9,933 nucleotides of DNA, taken from positions 1-9,933 of the forward strand of contig JAGHBR010000256.1 in assembly GCA_021160885.1 (NCBI GenBank), read 5' to 3'. This DNA is from Caldisericaceae bacterium. Lineage in GTDB: Bacteria; Calditrichota; Calditrichia; Calditrichales; Calditrichaceae. How positions within the stretch are numbered: position 1 is the first letter of the stretch; every line of letters starts with the position of its first letter. Shown here piece by piece: positions 1 through 7,526 of the stretch. The notes beneath the pieces are model-generated. The model was not told the origin of the DNA. It did not search any database and saw only the letters and a list, made by a program, of their open reading frames with translations. The position numbers were made by a program, and so were the translations under genes.

Positions 1-1498
1 ATTCATTGATATTGGCGGAAATGCCGCTGTAAGGCGGATTGCCGAGGATCACGAGAATCGGTTGCTCTTTTTTGACCTTGCCCGCCAGATGACTTTCTTC
101 ACTTAACGAACTCAAACCAGGAATGGCAATCTGTTCGATTTCTTCCATTTCCAGCGTATTGGTCAGGTAGAGTTTGAATCGTTCGTCGTCACTCATTTTG
201 TAGCCGAGTTCATCAAAAATAAATCCCATCTTTAAATGCCCGATAGCATATGGCGCCATCATCAACTCAAAGGCGTAAAAGTCCTCGATGATGTGTTTTT
301 TTATCCATTGATGCAAGCCGCCTTCGCCATACTTTTCCTTGAATTCACTGGCTGCCAGACGAATAGCTTCGGCGGGAAAGGTGAGAGTGCCGGCGGCGGG
401 ATCAAGCAGTTTGACATCCTGACAGGCAAGACCATCTGCAAGATCAAAATGCGATTTCAGGATTGAATGAATGGAACGGACAATATAACCAACTACCGGT
501 TCCGGTGTGTAGTACACTCCGCGCCGTTCGCGAATTTCAGGATCGTAGGTTGCCAGAAAGGTCTCGTAAAAATGAATGATCGGGTCTCTACCTTTGCCGG
601 TGCGGTGATATTCATGCAGGATTTTATTGACGTCTGCGACGTTTAAAATTTCGGCGATATCATCCACAATAATTTGCAGTGATTTGGGCGGTTCTTCCAG
701 CGATATGAAGCGGAATACGTCGCGCAAAATGCCAATCGTATTGGGAATAAAATCAAAAGCCAGTTTACGGTTAAACTCACCATTAGCCCTGGTACGCGCG
801 GCAAATAATCCATAGGTAATCGTTTGAGCGTACAGATCAGCGAATTGTTTTTCTGTTAAGGTAGCGATCAGATATTTTTTAAATGCTTCATAAAAACCGA
901 TAATTTGTTTATGCCCTTTGCCGCCATTTTCTTCCATTTCAACAGATATAACTTCATCACGCAGGAATCGGGTGCGTTTGGCTAATTCGATTGCCAGAGA
1001 GCGTGCGGATTGAACTTTAGGAAGTGAAAATGAAAAGAACAGGTCAAATAGTTCTTTTAATTGATCAACATTTTCCAAAGGCGGTGTGGTTTGCAGTTTT
1101 TGGGCAATGACAGGCCGCCCGATCATGGCCTGTGCAATGCGCTGTCCATCTCTGTAAAGCCGGAATTCATAAAAGTTAGTCAGAATGACATTGGGAAAAG
1201 TGGTTATGTATCGTTCTAACTGTTCCGTTCCTTCGATATAATCCAGATTGGTTATCGACGGCTCTTTGGCTTCAATGTAGCCGGTGATATGATTTTTTCG
1301 GTCCCATACACGAAAGTCGGGGTTTCCCGCTTCAGTCTTTTTGGGAAGAATAGTTACATCTAACTGCTTTATCTTTTGAATTTCTGCATACTGCTTAATT
1401 AATTCATCAAGATGCTTGTAATAACTTTCTTCTCGGGCATCACCACGTTTAGAAGTTTCAGTAAGATTTTTGAGATATTGTTCAAGCAATTTCTTCAC
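1..1498 (-). CDS. Type IIG-like restriction-modification enzyme (N6-adenine methyltransferase with N-terminal nuclease), 3' part missing
   Basis: An open frame of 499 codons runs from GTG at 1498-1496 to the left edge without a stop. An in-frame TAA lies a few codons upstream and AAGGA sits 9 nt before the GTG, which fixes the start. Residues 57-80 carry a PD-(D/E)xK nuclease signature: P60-D61, then E76-A-K78 in a predicted strand. A mostly helical stretch follows (about 140-320). The methyltransferase part then begins with GVYYTP (327-332, motif X-like), DPAAGT (366-371, SAM-binding motif I) and NPPY (487-490, catalytic motif IV of N6-adenine methylases). The rest of the catalytic domain and the target-recognition domain would lie beyond the edge. 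By family knowledge, such single-chain enzymes both methylate and cut DNA. I see no Walker A or helicase motifs before the methylase, which argues against type ISP (LlaGI-like) and for type IIG. Specificity cannot be read from this part. Confidence 0.85.
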   Translation of the reverse strand, partial: MKKLLEQYLKNLTETSKRGDAREESYYKHLDELIKQYAEIQKIKQLDVTILPKKTEAGNPDFRVWDRKNHITGYIEAKEPSITNLDYIEGTEQLERYITTFPNVILTNFYEFRLYRDGQRIAQAMIGRPVIAQKLQTTPPLENVDQLKELFDLFFSFSLPKVQSARSLAIELAKRTRFLRDEVISVEMEENGGKGHKQIIGFYEAFKKYLIATLTEKQFADLYAQTITYGLFAARTRANGEFNRKLAFDFIPNTIGILRDVFRFISLEEPPKSLQIIVDDIAEILNVADVNKILHEYHRTGKGRDPIIHFYETFLATYDPEIRERRGVYYTPEPVVGYIVRSIHSILKSHFDLADGLACQDVKLLDPAAGTLTFPAEAIRLAASEFKEKYGEGGLHQWIKKHIIEDFYAFELMMAPYAIGHLKMGFIFDELGYKMSDDERFKLYLTNTLEMEEIEQIAIPGLSSLSEESHLAGKVKKEQPILVILGNPPYSGISANINE

Positions 1499-1537
1499 TA
1501 AACAGATTCCTTAATAATTGAATTTTATTGACTGATA

Positions 1538-1582
1538 TTTATACCACACAGCAATTATAGCAAGCCTAAGCTTCTGGTTAGC
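1538..1582 (-). promoter_or_regulatory. Possible promoter for the restriction-modification gene
   Basis: On the minus strand TATAAT occurs at 1559-1554 and TATAAA at 1543-1538, about 40-60 nt upstream of the GTG start. Neither has a clear -35 TTGACA at the usual distance. The gap between rny and this gene (1499-1631) is AT-rich and shows no other clear signal, so a promoter is expected here, but the exact boxes are a guess. Confidence 0.3.
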
Positions 1583-1631
1583 GAACGACAATCTGGTCAT
1601 TAATATTGACAATTTAACAATCTAACTTATT

Positions 1632-3185
1632 TTAAGCAAAGTCAAGCGCCCTGAACTCGCGGATCACTACCACCTTAACCTGTCCGGGGTAATCGGTTTC
1701 GTTCTGAATTTTTTTGGCGATTTCCATAGCCAGATTAAAGCTGGCCACATCATCGACCTTTTCATGATCCACAATCACGCGCACTTCTTTGCCGGCCTGA
1801 ATGGCGTAAGCGGCCTTTACGCCTTCAAAAGACAGGGCAATTTCTTCAAACGAAGTCATGCGGCTGACAAAGTTTTCGATTACTTCGCGTCTGGCGCCTG
1901 GCCGTGAACGGCTGATGTCGTTGGCAATTTGCACCAGAATGGTAATGGGAGAAATAGGCTCCACATCGCCATGGTGCCCGGCAATGGCATTGAGCACAAT
2001 GGCGTTTTCACCATACTTTTTAGCCAGTTCGTAGCCCAGCTCGGCATGGTCGCCTTCCACATTGCGGCGGTCAACAGCCCGGCCAATATCATGCAACAAG
2101 CCCGCACGACGGGCCACCTGTTCATCCAGTCCCAATTCAGCCGCCATAATGCCGGCAATAATGGCTACTTCTTTGCTGTGCTGTAACACATTCTGCCCGA
2201 AGCTAGTACGGTAACGCAGCTTTCCCAAAAGATAAATCAGATCCGGATGCAGCCCGTGTAACCCCACATCAATCAGGGCCTGTTCCCCTAATTCACGCAG
2301 ATATTCATTCATTTCCTGAACGGTTTTTTCGTAAGTTTCCTCAATGCGTCCCGGATGAATACGTCCGTCGTTAACCAGCTTTTCCATGGTCAGGCGGGCC
2401 AGCTCCCGACGGAAGGGATCGTAACCGCTGAGAATAACCGCTTCTGGTGTGTCGTCCACAATCACATCAATCCCGGTCACAATTTCGAAAGCGCGAATGT
2501 TACGTCCTTCGCGCCCAATGATGCGGCCCTTCATTTCATCATTGGGTAAGGTGACCACGGCCACGGTTGATTCAATGGCATGATCAGAAGCCGATTGTTG
2601 CATGGCAGAAATAATGATGTCTTTGGCTTTGCTTTGCGCCTCTTTTTGCGCATCTTCCATTATTTTATAAACCGTAGAAGAAGCTTCCTTTTTGGCGCTT
2701 TCAATCAGGTTATCCATTAACAATTGTTTGGCTTCTTCACGCGTTAAACCGGCGATGGTTTCCAGCTTTTTATTTTGCTCGTCAAACAGTTGATCTAATT
2801 TTTCTTGTTTGCGATTCAGCTGATTTTCAAGGTTTTTGAGTTCTCTTTCCTGGATAAAGAGTTCGCGTTCTTTTTTATGGATTAAATCAACTTTGCGGTC
2901 AAGATTATTTTCGCGATTGGCAAGTTCATTTTCTAATTGTTGTAGTGTTTTCTTTTTGGATTCAAATTCGTCTTCTAATTGCTGTTTTTGTTGAAAGATT
3001 TCTTCTTCGGCTTCTAAGAGTTTTTCTTTTTTCTCATTCTCTGCTTCTTCTTGGGCTAATTCTAAAATTTCCTTAGCTTGCTGTTCAGCTCTTTTTAAAC
3101 TGTTTTGTCCAAGCCATGAATTCAAAAACCAGCCGAGGCCGAAGGCAATTATCGCTATCAGAATTATTAACACAACCGTCAACAT
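1632..3185 (-). CDS. rny: Ribonuclease Y (membrane-anchored endoribonuclease)
   Basis: This 517-residue protein has the complete RNase Y layout and the usual length. A hydrophobic anchor lies at residues 2-21. A long, charged Glu/Lys/Gln-rich coiled coil spans about 28-145. A KH RNA-binding domain contains GRIIGREGRNIRAFE at 220-234. A metal-dependent HD domain shows H336, the H365-D366 pair and H380, and is followed by the conserved C-terminal region. RNase Y cleaves single-stranded RNA 5' of structured segments and starts mRNA turnover at the membrane; this comes from Firmicutes work and is carried over by homology. The ATG is preceded by a strong AAGGAGG. The gene follows the 6S-like RNA and is probably on the same transcript as zapA. 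No clear terminator hairpin follows its TAA stop. Confidence 0.97.
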   Translation of the reverse strand: MLTVVLIILIAIIAFGLGWFLNSWLGQNSLKRAEQQAKEILELAQEEAENEKKEKLLEAEEEIFQQKQQLEDEFESKKKTLQQLENELANRENNLDRKVDLIHKKERELFIQERELKNLENQLNRKQEKLDQLFDEQNKKLETIAGLTREEAKQLLMDNLIESAKKEASSTVYKIMEDAQKEAQSKAKDIIISAMQQSASDHAIESTVAVVTLPNDEMKGRIIGREGRNIRAFEIVTGIDVIVDDTPEAVILSGYDPFRRELARLTMEKLVNDGRIHPGRIEETYEKTVQEMNEYLRELGEQALIDVGLHGLHPDLIYLLGKLRYRTSFGQNVLQHSKEVAIIAGIMAAELGLDEQVARRAGLLHDIGRAVDRRNVEGDHAELGYELAKKYGENAIVLNAIAGHHGDVEPISPITILVQIANDISRSRPGARREVIENFVSRMTSFEEIALSFEGVKAAYAIQAGKEVRVIVDHEKVDDVASFNLAMEIAKKIQNETDYPGQVKVVVIREFRALDFA

Positions 3186-3189
3186 TTAG

Positions 3190-3196
3190 CCTCCTT
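3190..3196 (-). promoter_or_regulatory. Ribosome binding site of rny
   Basis: AAGGAGG on the minus strand, 4 nt before the ATG at 3185. It is a full match to the anti-Shine-Dalgarno core and supports this start, although the spacing is slightly short. Confidence 0.8.
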
Positions 3197-3226
3197 CTTT
3201 TCCCTCATTAAAGGGGTCTTAAATAA

Positions 3227-3415
3227 AATAGCCCCGCCCTTTACCGGACTATTGATAGAACCTCTTCTACAATACAGTGGGCACCTCCTGGACGGGTCAT
3301 GCTTCCTCTGCATCCCGAAAATTCGGGACCGTGGCTTGCAATCAGCGCCCAGAGCGCGGTTCCCTGTGTTGATGGTGTTGGTCCTATTTAGTCCCGCATA
3401 AAGGACAGGGCTAAA
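3227..3415 (-). ncRNA. ssrS: 6S RNA (regulator of RNA polymerase)
   Basis: The zapA-rny gap folds on the minus strand into one long rod of about 190 nt. The 5' arm 3413-3380 pairs with the 3' arm 3262-3229 over about 29 base pairs (blocks of 15, 6 and 8 pairs, with a few G-U wobbles) separated by two small internal loops. An unpaired central bubble follows (3379-3365 opposite 3278-3263). The apical arm closes with GGG/CCC, ACC/GGT and CTCTGG (3354-3349) against CCAGGAG, and contains a perfect TCCCGA/TCGGGA hairpin at 3328-3313. A closing stem, large bubble and apical stem at this length are the hallmarks of 6S RNA, which mimics an open promoter and sequesters the housekeeping RNA polymerase holoenzyme. 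The position next to zapA matches the zapA-ssrS linkage known in enterobacteria. The ends are estimated from the base of the helix. No covariance model was run. Confidence 0.8.
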
Positions 3416-3437
3416 TAGCTTTTCTGGAAAAGAACGG

Positions 3438-3725
3438 CTATTCGGCTACAAACTCGGCCAGTTCACGATTTAACTGTTTGGCTTCCTCATCTAATTGACT
3501 TAACAATTTTTGCCGATATAATCTCTCCTGAAATAATTCATCGGCAATATTCAATGCCGCTAAAATGGCGATTTTAACGGTTGATTTAATGCTCTGAGTT
3601 TTATCAATTTCTCTCATTTTTTGATCAATATATTGAGCAATTTCACGCACATAGTTTTCATCATTATCGGAAACCAATGTGTATTCTGATCCAAAAATGT
3701 TAACGCGAATCTGGCCGTTCGCCAT
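3438..3725 (-). CDS. zapA: Cell division protein ZapA
   Basis: A 95-residue protein of ZapA size and layout. A short N-terminal beta part (IRVNIFGSEYTLVSD) is followed by a helical region with the family-like stretch of a Tyr-rich helix and AILAALNIADEL, and then a C-terminal coiled coil (about 63-92) for dimerisation. By homology, ZapA binds FtsZ, cross-links protofilaments and stabilises the Z-ring at midcell. I chose ATG at 3725; an in-frame TTG at 3728 directly before it would add one residue. GAAGG at 3740-3736 stands 10 nt from the ATG and 7 nt from the TTG, so it does not decide between them. Upstream lies a ZapB-like coiled-coil gene 39 nt away, and downstream the 6S-like RNA. Confidence 0.9.
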   Translation of the reverse strand: MANGQIRVNIFGSEYTLVSDNDENYVREIAQYIDQKMREIDKTQSIKSTVKIAILAALNIADELFQERLYRQKLLSQLDEEAKQLNRELAEFVAE

Positions 3726-3764
3726 CAATTCTTTTCCTTCAATTCTTTTTCACAACACCATTCG

Positions 3765-4037
3765 TTACATGATGTCAATTTGTTCCAGTTGAGCGATCAG
3801 CCTCTTTAATCGTTCTTTTAAGGCATCCCGCTCAGCTCTCAGATTTTGATTTTCTTCTTTAAGTTTTTCAATCTCTTTTAGATTTATTTCCTCAGTTGAA
3901 TTTTCGGCAACTTTTAAGCGGTCCTTTAATTCCGCTATTTCCTGTTCCAGTTGATAGTTCTTAAATCGCAGTTCCCGATGTTGTTCGATTAACTCCTTAA
4001 CATTTTGCTTTAGTTTATCGAAGTGTTGCAAATTCAT
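3765..4037 (-). CDS. Small coiled-coil protein, ZapB-like (putative cell division factor)
   Basis: This 90-residue protein is almost entirely predicted coiled coil. Heptad-like spacing of Leu, Ile and Val among Glu, Lys and Arg runs from about residue 5 to 86, with a likely break near 45-50 (NSTEE). There is no signal peptide, membrane segment or catalytic motif. ZapB of E. coli is a similar short, pure coiled coil that binds ZapA, and short coiled-coil proteins are often found beside zapA. The call therefore rests on size, composition and position, not on a specific motif, and an unrelated coiled-coil protein cannot be excluded. The gene starts 3 nt after the pheT stop; the junction reads TAA-TAA-ATG, so translation is probably coupled to pheT. 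I see no strong ribosome binding site. Confidence 0.6.
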   Translation of the reverse strand: MNLQHFDKLKQNVKELIEQHRELRFKNYQLEQEIAELKDRLKVAENSTEEINLKEIEKLKEENQNLRAERDALKERLKRLIAQLEQIDIM

Positions 4038-4040
4038 TTA

Positions 4041-6422
4041 TTAGTTCCGCAAACTTGCCGAAAAATGTTTAATGGTTTTATTGATTATTTGCTGGAAGTA
4101 TTGATCTACTTCCTTATCACTCAATGTTCTTTCAGCTGATTGATATCTTAAGCGTAAGCCAAGGCTGCGCTTTCCCTGAGGAATATTGGGGCCCTGGTAA
4201 ACGTCAAAGATTTCAACAGATTTTAACAGGAAACCTCCATTTTTTTGTACAAATTCAACTACTTCAGCCGCTAATACGTCCTTATCCACCAAAAACGCCA
4301 CATCGCGTTCGGAATAAGGAAATCTGGGAACCGGCTGATATTTTCTGTCAAAGACCAAATACTTTTGCAAGAGATCAAGATTTAACTCAAAACCAAAAAC
4401 TTCTTTTTCAATTTCGAAGGCATGACAAACCTCTTCTGTAAACTTCCCACAGACGCCAATCAGGTCTTCTTTAATCTTGACCGCAATGGTCTGGCCTTTA
4501 ACCATGTAACCTGCCTTATCATATAAAATAATTTGGTAGTTGTCAAGAAATAATTTTCCCAAAAATGTTTCTAAATAGCCTTTAATATCATAAAAATCAA
4601 CAGCTTGCTCCGGCACATTCCAGCCCGGAAGCTGACGATTACCGGTAATGACTACGCCTAAACTGTATGGTTGATCCGGAAGATTTATTCCGTCAAAGGA
4701 GCCAAAAATTCTGCCTATTTCAAAAAAATGTAAATCTTTATTATTGCGATTAAGGTTGTGACTGACGGCCTTTAACATGCCGGTAAAAAGCGAAGGACGC
4801 ATAACCGCCATATCGTCACTAACCGGATTTTTGATGGCCAATGGTTCGTCTTCAGTGAACGCCTGAGCCTCAGCCCGCCGCACCATGCTTTGCGTAAAAA
4901 TTTCCTGCAGGCCCAGAGAGAGCATTTCGTTTCTAAAATATTGTAAACGATTTTCCAGTTCCGAAACAGGCATTTCGTAAAACGTAGTGGTGTACTTTTT
5001 AGCCGGCAAATTAGAATAATTAACCAGCCGGGCGACCTCTTCGGCCAAATCTTCCACCAGTGAAAGGTCGTGACGAAACGTAGGTACGATCACCTGATCT
5101 GCTTCTACCTTTAGTTGAATGGATTCCAGCTTTTGTCGGATCGTTTTTTGATCGAAATCAGTACCTAAAATTTTATTGATCTTTTCTACATTAAGCGGAA
5201 TCTTCTTCTGTTGAAGCGGTTGCGGGTAAACGTCAACAATGCCTTTGGCCACCTGTGCCCCGGCCAGTTGTTCCATTAAAGCGGCTGCGTAATTAATGGC
5301 CCTGATGACATTTTCGGGATCAGCGCCTCGTTCAAAGCGTTGTGAAGCATCTGTGCTGAGGCCCAATTTTTTGGAGGCCATGGCAATGCGTTCCGGTTTA
5401 AAATAGGCGCTTTCCAGTAAAATGTCGGTTGTCTGATCGCTTACTTCCGAATTTTGCCCGCCCATGATGCCACCGATGGCCACCGGACGTTCAGCATCAC
5501 AGATCATTACCGTGTTTTCTGGTAATTTGCGTTCCTTATCATCCAGGGTTACAAACAGATCACCGGGCTTACTGGCACGTACGTTAATCTGCTGACCTTT
5601 AATCTGCTTTAAATCAAAGGCGTGCAAAGGATGGCCCAGTTCGGCCAACACGTAATTGGTAATATCTACAATATTGTTGATGGGACGGAAACCGACCGCT
5701 TCTAACTTTTTCTGCATCCACCCGGGACTGGGACCGATTTTTACATTACGAATGACACGACCGGCATAACGAGGACAACCATCTGCATCGTGAATGTTAA
5801 TTTTAATAATGTCTGCAGTTTTTTCCGGCAGCTGTTCTTTTAAATCAATCGTAATCTCTTTAAGCGGATTTCCGGTTAATGCTGCCACTTCGCGGGCAAT
5901 CCCGTAAACGCTTAAGCAATCCCCGCGGTTTGGCGTGATGGCAATATCGATAATCCAGTCCTGTTCATCTTTTAAAATAGAATAAACATCTTCTCCCAGA
6001 GACAACTCCCGTTCAAAAGCCCAGATGCCATCTGAATGATGTTCCAGGCCCAATTCCTCTTTGGAGCAGATCATCCCAAATGATTCCACGCCACGAATTT
6101 TGGCCTTTTTAATTTTCATGCCATTGGGCAGCCGGGCGCCAACCATGGCAAAAGGGACAAATTGCCCTGCAGCCACGTTGGGCGCTCCACAAATAACCTG
6201 ATAGGTTTCCTCATTAGTTTGAACTTTACAAACCGAAAGCTTATCGGCATTGGGGTGTTTTTGCACTTCGAGTACTTTGCCAACCACGACACCGTCAAAG
6301 GGTTTGACAAGCGGAATGATCTCTTCCACCTCCAGACCGGCTTCGGTAAGCAGGTTGGCAATTTCTTGCGGAGTTTCTTTAAAATCTACAAACTCTTTTA
6401 ACCAGCGATAGGTAACTTTCAT
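4041..6422 (-). CDS. pheT: Phenylalanine--tRNA ligase beta subunit
   Basis: The 793 residues match the usual length of the long bacterial PheRS beta chain (about 795 in E. coli). The N-terminal tRNA-binding (EMAP/OB) domain at about 40-150 includes HPNADKL (57-63). The B3/B4 editing region covers about 215-385 and includes the conserved stretch GHPLHAFD (263-270). The B5 domain and the catalytic-like core follow, and the last roughly 94 residues form the FDX-ACB anticodon-binding domain, starting near RFPYSERDV. With PheS it forms the cytosolic (alpha-beta)2 enzyme that charges tRNA-Phe, and the beta chain hydrolyses mischarged Tyr-tRNA-Phe. The ATG lies 10 nt after the pheS stop, with a weak AGAG-type ribosome binding site between them, so the subunits are probably co-translated. 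No disruption was seen. Confidence 0.97.
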   Translation of the reverse strand: MKVTYRWLKEFVDFKETPQEIANLLTEAGLEVEEIIPLVKPFDGVVVGKVLEVQKHPNADKLSVCKVQTNEETYQVICGAPNVAAGQFVPFAMVGARLPNGMKIKKAKIRGVESFGMICSKEELGLEHHSDGIWAFERELSLGEDVYSILKDEQDWIIDIAITPNRGDCLSVYGIAREVAALTGNPLKEITIDLKEQLPEKTADIIKINIHDADGCPRYAGRVIRNVKIGPSPGWMQKKLEAVGFRPINNIVDITNYVLAELGHPLHAFDLKQIKGQQINVRASKPGDLFVTLDDKERKLPENTVMICDAERPVAIGGIMGGQNSEVSDQTTDILLESAYFKPERIAMASKKLGLSTDASQRFERGADPENVIRAINYAAALMEQLAGAQVAKGIVDVYPQPLQQKKIPLNVEKINKILGTDFDQKTIRQKLESIQLKVEADQVIVPTFRHDLSLVEDLAEEVARLVNYSNLPAKKYTTTFYEMPVSELENRLQYFRNEMLSLGLQEIFTQSMVRRAEAQAFTEDEPLAIKNPVSDDMAVMRPSLFTGMLKAVSHNLNRNNKDLHFFEIGRIFGSFDGINLPDQPYSLGVVITGNRQLPGWNVPEQAVDFYDIKGYLETFLGKLFLDNYQIILYDKAGYMVKGQTIAVKIKEDLIGVCGKFTEEVCHAFEIEKEVFGFELNLDLLQKYLVFDRKYQPVPRFPYSERDVAFLVDKDVLAAEVVEFVQKNGGFLLKSVEIFDVYQGPNIPQGKRSLGLRLRYQSAERTLSDKEVDQYFQQIINKTIKHFSASLRN

Positions 6423-6432
6423 GATTCATCTC

Positions 6433-7440
6433 TTAAAATTGGTTTAAAAATCTAACATCATTTTCAAAAAAGATGCGAATATCGTCAATGGCGTATTTAA
6501 TCATGGCAATGCGGTCAATGCCCATGCCAAAGGCGTAACCGGTGTATTTTTCGGGATCGACACCAGCCGCTTTAAACACATTGGGATGCACCATACCGGC
6601 GCCGGAAATTTCCATCCAGCCGGTGTTTTTACAAACCCGGCAACCCTGTCCCTGACAGAAAACGCAGGTAAAATCGTACTCTGCGCTGGGTTCGGTAAAT
6701 GGGAAAAAGCTGGGCCGGAAACGCACTTTAATATCCGGGCCAAACATGCGATGGGCAAAGGCCTGAATAACGCCCTTTAAATCAGCAAAGGTAATGCCTT
6801 TATCCACCACCAGACCTTCTACCTGATGGAAGAAAGGCGAATGGCTGGCATCGGGCGTATCGCGGCGGTACACACGGCCGGGAGCAATCATTTGAATAGG
6901 CGGTTTCTGACGCTGCATGACGCGAATTTGAACGGGCGAAGTGTGTGTACGTAGCAAAATGTCTTCCGTAATGTACAGAGTATCTTGCATGTCACGCGCC
7001 GGATGCGTTTTGGGAATATTTAACGCCTCAAAATTGTAAAAATCCGTTTCCACTTCTGGGCCATCTTCAATGGTAAATCCGAGACTGACAAAAATTTGTT
7101 TGATTTCATCAGCCACTTTTAAAAGCGGATGTTTACGTCCGGCAAAGGGTTTACGACCTGGCAAGGTTAAGTCCAGTTGTACCTGTTTAGCCTGCTGCTT
7201 TTTAAAATCGCCCTGTAAATTTTGATAGGCATTTTCAAGTTCCCTTTTTAATTCATTTAACGCCTTGCCAAACAAAGGCCGCTGTTCTTTGGGCAGTTCA
7301 GCAATACGATCAAAAGAGGTTGAAACCAATCCTTTACGCCCTAAAAACTTAATACGAATTGGTTCCAAATCAGCCGCACTTTTCACATTTTTAATGGCTT
7401 CAAAAAACTCAGATCGAATTTTTTCAATAATCTCATTCAT
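6433..7440 (-). CDS. pheS: Phenylalanine--tRNA ligase alpha subunit
   Basis: A 335-residue class II synthetase subunit of normal length. Residues 1-90 form the N-terminal helical (coiled-coil) tRNA-binding arm. Motif 1 begins near HPLLKVADEIKQIF (104-117). Motif 2 spans GRVYRRDTPDASHSPFFHQ (188-206). Motif 3 is GYAFGMGIDRIAMIKY (301-316), where A303 occupies the place of the small residue that sets the Phe pocket size in E. coli PheS. A CxxC-x4-CxxC cluster (C259, C262, C267, C270) sits before the conserved GAGMVHPNV; similar cysteine-bearing inserts occur in Firmicutes PheS and may bind a metal. The enzyme activates Phe with ATP and transfers it to tRNA-Phe together with PheT. The gene follows rplT after 86 nt that hold a terminator-like hairpin. 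The ribosome binding site is weak. Confidence 0.98.
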   Translation of the reverse strand: MNEIIEKIRSEFFEAIKNVKSAADLEPIRIKFLGRKGLVSTSFDRIAELPKEQRPLFGKALNELKRELENAYQNLQGDFKKQQAKQVQLDLTLPGRKPFAGRKHPLLKVADEIKQIFVSLGFTIEDGPEVETDFYNFEALNIPKTHPARDMQDTLYITEDILLRTHTSPVQIRVMQRQKPPIQMIAPGRVYRRDTPDASHSPFFHQVEGLVVDKGITFADLKGVIQAFAHRMFGPDIKVRFRPSFFPFTEPSAEYDFTCVFCQGQGCRVCKNTGWMEISGAGMVHPNVFKAAGVDPEKYTGYAFGMGIDRIAMIKYAIDDIRIFFENDVRFLNQF

Positions 7441-7464
7441 TTTTTTATCCGCACTTTAATGAAT

Positions 7465-7496
7465 AAAAAAAGGAAGGCTAAAACAGACCTCCCTTT
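7465..7496 (-). terminator. Terminator or attenuator hairpin between rplT and pheS
   Basis: On the minus strand AAAGGGAGG (7496-7488) pairs with CCTTCCTTT (7477-7469) over nine pairs with one G-U wobble and a 10-nt loop. The stem is followed directly by more T, giving a run of seven T in total (7471-7465). This is the form of a Rho-independent terminator. It stands after the rplT stop and 24 nt before the pheS start, so it could end part of the transcripts or act as an attenuator for pheST. A weak upstream hairpin, CTTTG (7511-7507) with CAAAG (7497-7493), would compete for the foot of the stem. No T-box sequence and no Phe-rich leader peptide were seen. Confidence 0.65.
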
Positions 7497-7526
7497 GTAA
7501 TTACTTCAAAGATTTAACATGTCGAA

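Noticed and set aside
236..815. Short plus-strand open frames at 236-466 and 627-815
   Set aside because: Both lie opposite the intact 499-codon restriction-modification frame on the minus strand, show no recognisable domain and have no convincing ribosome binding site.
1577..1626. GTTAG/CTAAC inverted ends about 50 nt apart in the rny-downstream gap
   Set aside because: Only five matching bases in AT-rich sequence, with no transposase or target duplication; expected by chance.
1880..2158. 92-codon open frame inside rny on the same strand
   Set aside because: It overlaps the conserved HD-domain coding region in another frame and resembles no known protein; a shadow of rny.
4124..4441. 105-codon plus-strand open frame opposite the 3' part of pheT
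   Set aside because: It mirrors the FDX-ACB coding region of pheT and has no family features; a shadow frame.
7441..7526. T-box riboswitch or pheL-type leader peptide before pheS
   Set aside because: No T-box-like conserved sequence and no Phe-rich small frame was found; only the hairpin with its T run is supported.
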